10,887 nt of DNA, from assembly GCA_015523135.1 (NCBI GenBank), contig WAKY01000028.1:1-10887 (forward strand). Direction: 5' to 3'. Positions 5,712 through 10,887 of the stretch are shown one piece after another. The notes beneath the pieces are model-generated. The model worked only from the letters and a program-made list of their open reading frames with translations. It did no database searches and had not been told where the DNA came from. Each line of letters starts with the position of its first letter. Positions within the stretch are counted from its first letter, which is position 1. This DNA comes from Candidatus Aciduliprofundum sp. (lineage in GTDB: Archaea; Thermoplasmatota; Thermoplasmata; Thermoplasmatales; Aciduliprofundaceae). The position numbers and the translations under genes are program-made.

Positions 5712-6716
5712 TTAAATTTTAATAACTTGTACCATTCCATTTACCTCCCCCTTCTTCAAGCGGAGCATTGCCTCGGGTACTTCTCTGAATTTCACTATTT
5801 CTTTCTCAATTCCAAGCTTCAGGCGATCTGCAATTTCTATAAATTCTTTGCCATAGTCTCTGCGGACTTGATATATTGTCTTTATTGTTCTTCCCCACAA
5901 GTTTGCTGTGTAATTTTCAATAGATATTGGGCTCATAGTAACTGCTCCCAGAACTAGTGTTGCAGCTGGAACGGTGTTGGCTAAAGCTCTTTCTACAAGC
6001 TTACCAGCAGTTGGGAAGAATATGAAAGCATCTACCTTGTGTGGGAAATCCTCATGTACTATGTTTCCAACCCAATCGGCCCCATATTTTTCTGCAATTC
6101 TCTTATGCTCTTCGCTTCGAGTACTTATATAAACCTCTATATTCATGCTTTTAGCTACACGGAGAATATAATATGCAGTAGGACCAAATCCAAGCATTCC
6201 CAGACGCTCACCCTCTCGTACTTCTGAGATGCGGAAAGCGTAATGGCCTGTAATTCCGGGACACATTATTGGTGCGAGATCCTCTGATGAAAGGGAGATG
6301 TGGCGGAGGTCGAAGGCGTAATCCTCGTGCACCAGGACGTATTCTGCGAAGCCACCATCAACATCGTAACCTGTGCGCTTTATTTCTGGGCAATAATTCT
6401 CATCTCCACGTAAGCAGTACTTGCATTTTCCGCAGGTTGAATTAAGCCAAGATATTCCCACCCTATCTCCAACTTTAAATCTCTTCGCTTCTGGACCCAA
6501 TTTATCCACGATTCCCACAATTTCGTGTCCGGGCACAATAGGCCTTTTTGACAGGGGAATATCTCCTTCCGTTATATGTAAATCTGTGCGGCATATGCCG
6601 CAGTGGGTCACGCGAACCCGTATTTCCTTTTCTCCCGGCTCTGGAACGGGTAAATCTACTAATTTTAGGGGTCTATCCTCTATTGGTTTTTGCTCTTCTA
6701 CTACCCATGCTTTCAT
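5712..6716 (-). CDS. Zinc-dependent alcohol dehydrogenase, MDR superfamily, CAD2-like
   Basis: A medium-chain dehydrogenase/reductase of 334 residues, expected to oxidise alcohols or reduce aldehydes with NAD(P); the natural substrate cannot be read from the sequence. Seen: catalytic-zinc ligands Cys39 (HCGICRTDLH), His64 with Glu65 (PGHEIVG) and Cys152 (MCPGITGHY); structural-zinc cysteines 95, 98, 101 and 109 (STCGKCKYC to NYC); then GYDVDGGFAEYV, and a Rossmann segment with GFGPTA at 176-181, followed by the strand end ISTRSEEHKRIAEKYGADWVG. WLNSTCG, GYDVDGG and the STRSEEH segment match my memory of the CAD2-like group better than classical ADH. The loop residue Arg200 where NAD enzymes often have an acid suggests possible NADP preference. 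ATG 6716 has no ribosome-binding site. It lies 39 bases after nnr on the same strand, probably with its own weak promoter as well as possible read-through. Confidence 0.92.
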   Translation of the reverse strand: MKAWVVEEQKPIEDRPLKLVDLPVPEPGEKEIRVRVTHCGICRTDLHITEGDIPLSKRPIVPGHEIVGIVDKLGPEAKRFKVGDRVGISWLNSTCGKCKYCLRGDENYCPEIKRTGYDVDGGFAEYVLVHEDYAFDLRHISLSSEDLAPIMCPGITGHYAFRISEVREGERLGMLGFGPTAYYILRVAKSMNIEVYISTRSEEHKRIAEKYGADWVGNIVHEDFPHKVDAFIFFPTAGKLVERALANTVPAATLVLGAVTMSPISIENYTANLWGRTIKTIYQVRRDYGKEFIEIADRLKLGIEKEIVKFREVPEAMLRLKKGEVNGMVQVIKI

Positions 6717-6739
6717 AGTGGGATATTTTCATTAATGTA

Positions 6740-6750
6740 GAAATATTTGG
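6740..6750 (-). promoter_or_regulatory. Weak TATA-like element before adh
   Basis: The minus strand reads CCAAATATTTC here, immediately after the nnr stop and centred about 29 bases before the adh ATG at 6716. The spacing is slightly long, but it could give a leaderless adh mRNA, which would fit the absence of a GGTGA site. Confidence 0.3.
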
Positions 6751-6755
6751 CGATG

Positions 6756-8330
6756 TTAGATAACTTTAATTTGATACCTTCTCTTCACATCTTCAAAATT
6801 CTCACGAATCAACTTCATTGCATCTGGCAAGGATTCCATAATATCTCTAGCTGTTATTCCATCCTCACCCTTGCACTCCGCCGCTATGTCCCCTGCAAAT
6901 CCATGCACAAATACTCCCATACGGGTTGCATCCTCAATATTGAATCCAAGGCCATACATGGCCGCAATAGTTCCCGTGAGAACATCTCCAGAACCTGCGG
7001 TTGCCATTCCGGAATTACCACTCATATTGATGTATACTCTTCCATCTGGCATGGCAATTTGAGTGTGTGCTCCTTTAAGTACGAGAATCACATTGTATTC
7101 TTTAGCAAAGTTTCTTGCGATTTCAATTCTATTATCTAAGATTTCCTTTGTGTTCTTTCCCGTTAACCTAGCCATCTCTCCAGGATGTGGAGTGAGTACA
7201 GTGGGATATTTTCTATCCTTCAAGATTCCCACATCATTTGAGAGTGCAGTTAAGCCATCACCATCTACGATTATTGGCTTTTCTATAGAGTTTGTTAATT
7301 CTTCAATTAATTTCTGAGTTCTCTCATTTAGAGATGTGCCAGGTCCAAGAATTACTATATCAACACTTTTTGCAATTCTTAAAATTTCATCTTTAGCTGT
7401 GTAACTTATACTTTTAGTATCCGTTTCTGGTAAAGGATGAAACACTATTTCCCTGCCTTGAGTACCAATGAATGGTACTACTGATTTTGCAGTAGCCAAT
7501 CTGGAATATCCACCACCAGCTTTTAAGAAAGATAGGGCTGAGAAATATGGTGCTCCATAATAATTTCCTGCACCAGCTATGAACAGTGCATCTCCAAAAG
7601 TTCCCTTATGACCTTCCTTATTCCTTGGAGGAAGTGGTATAGGTTCATTTATAAATACATTTATTTTATTATCTTCATAATTTTCCGGAGGGAATGAAAT
7701 ATGAGAGACATAGAGTTCTCCGCAGTATTCAAATCCAGGATATAGGATATTTCCTATCTTTGGCAATCCAAAAGTTGCTGTGTAATTTGCTTTAACTGCA
7801 GCTCCCATAATTTTTCCTGTATTTCCACTTATACCCGATGGAATATCAACTGAGAAAACAAGTTTTGCACTCTCATTTATTATCTTTATTGCCTCCGCGT
7901 ATTTTCCTTCAACGTTTCTTGATATGCCAGTGCCTAAAATCCCATCAATCACAGCATCAGCTGTCTCTACCGCCATTCGAACAAGGGCATTATCCCCTTC
8001 AAAATTTTCGATTTGAATTCCTATTTTCTCCGCAATCTCGTAATTCATTTTTGCAGATCCCTGATACTTTTCAGAAGAACTTAAGAGGTAAATTTTCACA
8101 TCAGCACCGTTTGAATACAATTTTCGTGAGAGGGTAATGGCATCGCCGCCATTGTTTCCAGGGCCTGCAAAGGCAACGAATTTTCTTCCTTTGATTGTGC
8201 CTAGTACTTTTAAAATAACGAAATAGAGTGCATGGGCTGCATTTTCCATGAGAAGTTTATCTTCAATCCCATACTTTTCAATGGCTCTTTTATCAAGGGC
8301 ACGCATTTGCTCTACTGTGCTAACTCTCAT
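6756..8330 (-). CDS. nnr: Bifunctional NAD(P)H-hydrate repair enzyme (epimerase and dehydratase)
   Basis: The enzyme repairs hydrated NAD(P)H: the N-terminal YjeF domain epimerises S and R forms of NAD(P)HX, and the C-terminal ribokinase-like domain dehydrates S-NAD(P)HX using a nucleotide. The protein has 524 residues, typical for the fused form. N-terminal domain (about 1-215): EQMRALDKRAIEKYGI, PGNNGGD at 57-63, DGILGTG at 129-135, VDIPSGISGNTG at 161-172. C-terminal domain (about 235-510): HKGTFGDALFIAG at 241-253, LGPGT at 328-332, DGDGL at 356-360, PHPGEMARL at 381-389, and GMATAGSGDVLTG at 441-453 with Asp449 as the presumed general base. ATG 8330 is chosen over GTG 8336 because GGTGA lies six bases before the ATG and the GTG overlaps it. 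It follows serS by 37 bases on the same strand and is probably co-transcribed. Confidence 0.95.
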   Translation of the reverse strand: MRVSTVEQMRALDKRAIEKYGIEDKLLMENAAHALYFVILKVLGTIKGRKFVAFAGPGNNGGDAITLSRKLYSNGADVKIYLLSSSEKYQGSAKMNYEIAEKIGIQIENFEGDNALVRMAVETADAVIDGILGTGISRNVEGKYAEAIKIINESAKLVFSVDIPSGISGNTGKIMGAAVKANYTATFGLPKIGNILYPGFEYCGELYVSHISFPPENYEDNKINVFINEPIPLPPRNKEGHKGTFGDALFIAGAGNYYGAPYFSALSFLKAGGGYSRLATAKSVVPFIGTQGREIVFHPLPETDTKSISYTAKDEILRIAKSVDIVILGPGTSLNERTQKLIEELTNSIEKPIIVDGDGLTALSNDVGILKDRKYPTVLTPHPGEMARLTGKNTKEILDNRIEIARNFAKEYNVILVLKGAHTQIAMPDGRVYINMSGNSGMATAGSGDVLTGTIAAMYGLGFNIEDATRMGVFVHGFAGDIAAECKGEDGITARDIMESLPDAMKLIRENFEDVKRRYQIKVI

Positions 8331-8336
8331 AATCAC

Positions 8337-8341
8337 TCACC
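8337..8341 (-). promoter_or_regulatory. GGTGA ribosome-binding site that sets the nnr start
   Basis: On the minus strand GGTGA is followed by six bases and ATG 8330. The alternative GTG at 8336-8334 begins directly at the end of this site, so it cannot be served by it. Confidence 0.7.
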
Positions 8342-8367
8342 TTTTACCGCATGGATTACATTGAAGA

Positions 8368-9696
8368 TTAACTTTTCTCAAACTCTATGTATTCAAATCC
8401 GGTGTAGGGTACGAGAGCTTTTGGTATTTTTATTCCTTTTTCTTCTTGGAAATTTTCAATTATTGCAACCATAATTCTCGTTGTAGCCAATGCAGTGCTG
8501 TTGAGGGTATGTACAAATTTCAATTCTCCCTTGTCCCTGTACTTTATCATCAACCTCCTAGCCTGATATTCCAAGCAGTTAGAGCAAGAAACAACCTCTC
8601 TGAATTTCTGCTGTGCTGGCATCCAAACTTCAATATCATATTTTTTAGCTGCTACAGCACCGAGCTCTCCACTGCATATATTTATCACCCTATAGGGTAA
8701 CTCCAATTTTTGCAAAATTTCTTCTGCATTCTTTACCAATTCTTCCATAAGCACTTTTGATTCTTCTGGTTTAGAGAACACCACTTGCTCAACTTTGTAA
8801 AAATTGTGAACGCGAAATATTCCCTTGGTATCCTTGCCATGAGCTCCTGCCTCCTTGCGGAAGCAGGGAGAGATGCCCACATACCTTAATGGTAGAGAAT
8901 TTACATCTAGAACTTCATTCATATGCATTGCTACAAGGGGATGTTCCGCTGTGGCAATCATGTATAAATCTTCACCTTCAATTTTGTAGATCATCTCTTC
9001 AAAAGCTTCAAAATCAATCACGCCTTCCATTGCAGCCCGGCGAATCATCAAGGGAGGTGCTATTGGGGTATAACCCTTGGATACCATGTGGTCTAAAGCG
9101 AATCTTATTAATGATTGCTCTAAAATAACTAATTTATTCTTTAAATAATAAAATCTTGCTCCAGCGATTTTACCAGCTCTAGCTATATCTGCTAAATCGT
9201 ACTTCTCAATTATATCCACATGACTTTCTGGATTTTTTTCTATGAGCTCATAATCCATTCCTGCTGAGTAATTTTTAAAATAATTCATATTCTCTTTCAT
9301 AACTTTTGCCTTGCCCCATGTGCGCAGGACTGGAGAATTCTCTTCACCTTCGCATACTGGAGTATCCTCAAGGAGCAGATTTGGGAGACGCATAAGCAGA
9401 TAATCCCTCTTTTTCTTATATTCCTCCACCTTCTCCTCAAGCTCCTTGATTTTTCTATTCAGTTCTTTCATTTCCTCTTTTGCTTTTTTTATATCCTTTC
9501 CCTCTTTCACAAGCTTTCCAATTTCAACGCTCTTCTTGTTTCTCTCATGCCTGAGATTCTCAATCTCTTTCAAAGTTTCTCTCCACAAATTATCGTAGTT
9601 AAGAATTTCATCCACTATTTTCTCATTTTCGAATCTCTTTCTAAGCATCTCCTTCACAATATCTGTATTTTTGCGAATCAGCTTGATATCAATCAT
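8368..9696 (-). CDS. serS: Seryl-tRNA synthetase, class II, common (bacterial-type) form
   Basis: Charges tRNA-Ser with serine in the cytoplasm. With the start at 9696 it has 442 residues, normal for the family. Residues 1-110 form the N-terminal tRNA-binding arm, with the long Lys/Glu-rich antiparallel coiled coil at about 38-103. The catalytic domain has the serine-binding TAE at 249-251, motif 2 from PCFRKEAGAHGKDT to IFRVHNFYKVEQV (Arg280, Glu282, Arg295), and motif 3 HTLNSTALATTR (396-407, Arg407). VVSCSNCLEYQARR (368-381) is also typical. It is the common SerS and not the rare methanogen type, which has a different N-terminal domain. The start is ATG 9696, five bases after GGTGA; the GTG at 9705 and ATG at 9702 overlap that site. 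The gene begins inside the end of the dCMP deaminase gene (8-base overlap) and precedes nnr. Confidence 0.97.
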   Translation of the reverse strand: MIDIKLIRKNTDIVKEMLRKRFENEKIVDEILNYDNLWRETLKEIENLRHERNKKSVEIGKLVKEGKDIKKAKEEMKELNRKIKELEEKVEEYKKKRDYLLMRLPNLLLEDTPVCEGEENSPVLRTWGKAKVMKENMNYFKNYSAGMDYELIEKNPESHVDIIEKYDLADIARAGKIAGARFYYLKNKLVILEQSLIRFALDHMVSKGYTPIAPPLMIRRAAMEGVIDFEAFEEMIYKIEGEDLYMIATAEHPLVAMHMNEVLDVNSLPLRYVGISPCFRKEAGAHGKDTKGIFRVHNFYKVEQVVFSKPEESKVLMEELVKNAEEILQKLELPYRVINICSGELGAVAAKKYDIEVWMPAQQKFREVVSCSNCLEYQARRLMIKYRDKGELKFVHTLNSTALATTRIMVAIIENFQEEKGIKIPKALVPYTGFEYIEFEKS

Positions 9697-10174
9697 AGTC
9701 ATCACCCACTATCTTTTCTATCTCTTCTTTTGGAAGGGAAAACTGGCGAACTTTAATATTGCTTTCAAGTAGTATCAATTTTGCAAGATCATCTGGATAC
9801 CCCTCCGCATAAACAATTTCCTTAATTTCCGCATTTATAAGCATCTTGGCGCAAACCACGCATGGATGATTTGTAACATAAATTGTTGCATTCTTTATTG
9901 ATACTCCATGTACAGCTGCCTGTATTATTGCGTTTTGCTCTGCGTGTAATCCCCTGCAGAGTTCATGTCTCTCGCCGCTTGGCACATTTAAATCTTTACG
10001 AATGCAGCCGGTAATATTGCAATGAGCTAAGCCCTTTGGTGGGCCATTATAGCCAGTGGCTAAAATTCTCTTATCTTTAACTATCACAGCCCCAACCTTC
10101 CTTCTCGTGCAAGTTGAGCGTGTAGAAGCTAGGTATGCCATGCGCATAAAGTACTCATCCCACGATGGACGCAT
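9689..10174 (-). CDS. Deoxycytidylate (dCMP) deaminase family protein
   Basis: A zinc-dependent deaminase of 161 residues that most likely converts dCMP to dUMP, feeding dTMP synthesis. Seen: WDEYFMRMAYLAS near the N-terminus, CTRRKVGAVIVKD (22-34), TGYNGPPKG (40-48), the zinc and proton-shuttle motif HAEQNAI with His77 and Glu79, and the remaining zinc ligands in HPCVVCAKML (Cys105, Cys108). A second Cys/His group (HC at 51-52, C57, H70, C73), between GYNGPP and HAE, matches the extra metal-binding insert known from T4-like and ComEB-type dCMP deaminases. Substrate is inferred from family; close relatives include other nucleotide deaminases. ATG 10174 has no ribosome-binding site, but a TATA element 26 bases upstream indicates leaderless initiation. 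It is the first gene of the deaminase-serS-nnr cluster. Confidence 0.92.
   Translation of the reverse strand: MRPSWDEYFMRMAYLASTRSTCTRRKVGAVIVKDKRILATGYNGPPKGLAHCNITGCIRKDLNVPSGERHELCRGLHAEQNAIIQAAVHGVSIKNATIYVTNHPCVVCAKMLINAEIKEIVYAEGYPDDLAKLILLESNIKVRQFSLPKEEIEKIVGDDYD
9702..9706 (-). promoter_or_regulatory. GGTGA ribosome-binding site of serS, inside the deaminase gene
   Basis: On the minus strand GGTGA lies five bases before ATG 9696 and is at the same time part of the codons for the deaminase C-terminus (VGDDYD). The arrangement suggests translational coupling between the two genes. Confidence 0.7.
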
Positions 10175-10195
10175 AATTATGCCATGTATAGCGGG

Positions 10196-10205
10196 TATTT
10201 AATTT
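10196..10205 (-). promoter_or_regulatory. TATA-box promoter of the deaminase-serS-nnr cluster
   Basis: The minus strand reads AAATTAAATA here, centred 26 bases upstream of ATG 10174, which predicts transcription beginning at that codon. It is one half of the divergent promoter region at 10175-10248. Confidence 0.5.
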
Positions 10206-10217
10206 TTGACAGGGAAG

Positions 10218-10227
10218 CTTTAAATTT
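10218..10227 (+). promoter_or_regulatory. TATA-box promoter of the DUF4129-like protein gene
   Basis: CTTTAAATTT on the plus strand, centred 26 bases before ATG 10249, again predicting a leaderless mRNA. The two opposing TATA centres of this divergent pair are only about 22 bases apart, so the two promoters probably compete for or share factor binding. Confidence 0.5.
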
Positions 10228-10248
10228 TTTGTTGTATTTCCTTAGGCA

Positions 10249-10887
10249 ATGAAGATGAGCTTAAAGATTCCTGTTGCCATTCTACTTATCTGGCTTACTG
10301 TTTCTCTTGGAGCGGTGCTTCCAACAATAAGTATAAAATTTGGGGCACCTATATCCACAAGTCCTCAGCCCGTTATACCTCCACCTACAGAGGAATCTAA
10401 AGGCTCATCCTATTTCATGTACTTTATGCAAGCTTTTCTTTTTAGTTTATTTGCAATTGCCATAGTTGGGGCGTTTATATATAGGAAACAGGTTGCTAAA
10501 GAAGCTCTTGCAGGAGTGATATCACTTGCATTGGCATTGCTCTCCTTTGGATTAATTTACATATTGGCGAATAAAATCTCAATTGCTCTTTACTCTCACG
10601 GTGGCTCAAATCCTTACAATCCATCTTTTTCAGAGCCGTTGTACTCTCAGAGTATGATTGCTTTAATTATCATTGCAGCTGTTATGGGTATATTGTTTGG
10701 AGTTTTTGTTGTAAAAGTTTATAAAAAGAAAGAAGCGAAAGTTGAAAAAGAGGTTATTACAACTAAAGAGGCAATGGAGCGCGCTATATACAAGGTTAAG
10801 ATAGGTAAAGATGTTCGTGGAGCAATTTTATCTGCATATAAAGAAATGGAAAAACTTATGAGGAGCAGGGGAGTTGAAGATAAGGAC
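10249..10887 (+). CDS. Membrane protein with C-terminal DUF4129-like start, cut by the right edge
   Basis: An open frame from ATG 10249 to the window edge gives 213 residues with no stop, so the protein is incomplete. Residues 6-26 are an N-terminal hydrophobic segment (signal peptide or anchor), followed by a Pro/Ser/Thr-rich stretch (36-52) and membrane helices at about 55-78, 87-109 and 136-158. A charged Lys/Glu stretch follows (KVYKKKEAKVEKEV), then EAMERAIYKVKIGKDVRGAILSAYKEMEKLM (174-204, key residues Gly186, Arg190, Ile193, Tyr197, Met200), which resembles the beginning of DUF4129. In archaea and bacteria such proteins are often encoded near a MoxR-type ATPase, a DUF58 protein and a transglutaminase-like protein; whether that holds here lies beyond the window. 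ATG 10255 is a possible alternative start, but TATA spacing favours 10249. The domain name is an inference from short similarity. Confidence 0.75.
   Translation, partial: MKMSLKIPVAILLIWLTVSLGAVLPTISIKFGAPISTSPQPVIPPPTEESKGSSYFMYFMQAFLFSLFAIAIVGAFIYRKQVAKEALAGVISLALALLSFGLIYILANKISIALYSHGGSNPYNPSFSEPLYSQSMIALIIIAAVMGILFGVFVVKVYKKKEAKVEKEVITTKEAMERAIYKVKIGKDVRGAILSAYKEMEKLMRSRGVEDKD

Noticed and set aside
6747..7139. A 130-codon plus-strand frame opposite nnr
   Set aside because: Composition rich in His, Ser and Cys is typical of the reverse of an archaeal coding strand; the nnr frame here carries the GMATAGSGDVLTG motif and is clearly the real gene.
1..10887. CRISPR arrays, insertion sequences, tRNA/rRNA genes, toxin-antitoxin or defence genes
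   Set aside because: I looked on both strands for repeated spacers, terminal inverted repeats, transposase motifs and cloverleaf signatures and found none; the gene content is housekeeping with a few proteins of unknown function.

Overview
The window reads as ordinary, tightly packed chromosome from a thermophilic euryarchaeon of low to moderate GC content. The archaeal signs are TATA-type promoters about 26 bases upstream of gene starts, a mixture of apparently leaderless genes and genes with a GGTGA ribosome-binding site, an archaeal Tsr3, and Lys/Glu/Ile-rich proteins. The gene set and protein style would fit Thermoplasmatota, possibly the Aciduliprofundum/DHVE2 group. That placement is an impression from memory and was not tested by alignment. 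No mobile element, CRISPR array, tRNA, rRNA or phage gene was seen.

Left part (1-1850). The 3' half of nadC (NAD biosynthesis) enters from the left edge. It meets head-on a secreted, membrane-anchored protein of unknown function, and the two stop codons overlap inside one TTAA. Next comes a small unrecognised soluble protein on the minus strand, which shares a 114-base divergent promoter region with ppdK.

Centre (1850-6716). ppdK (pyruvate, phosphate dikinase; pyruvate/PEP interconversion) is followed by tsr3 (16S rRNA aminocarboxypropyl modification), which probably has its own promoter across the ppdK stop. tsr3 converges with a small membrane protein, overlapping it by 8 bases. A 241-base gap with no recognisable gene follows, then a minus-strand zinc alcohol dehydrogenase of the CAD2-like group.

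Right part (6756-10887). A minus-strand cluster is transcribed in the order dCMP deaminase, serS, nnr, with adh after it. The first two genes overlap by 8 bases, and the ribosome-binding site of serS lies inside the deaminase gene. The cluster combines pyrimidine deoxynucleotide supply, tRNA charging and NAD(P)H repair. A 74-base divergent promoter region separates it from a plus-strand membrane protein that runs off the right edge and ends in what looks like the start of a DUF4129 domain.

The genes are mainly housekeeping (NAD synthesis and repair, central carbon metabolism, nucleotide metabolism, translation) mixed with four proteins of unknown function. I found no convincing new multi-gene system. 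The best leads are the two uncharacterised proteins at 437-1735, the DUF4129 protein cut by the right edge, and a consistent split between leaderless and GGTGA-led gene starts.
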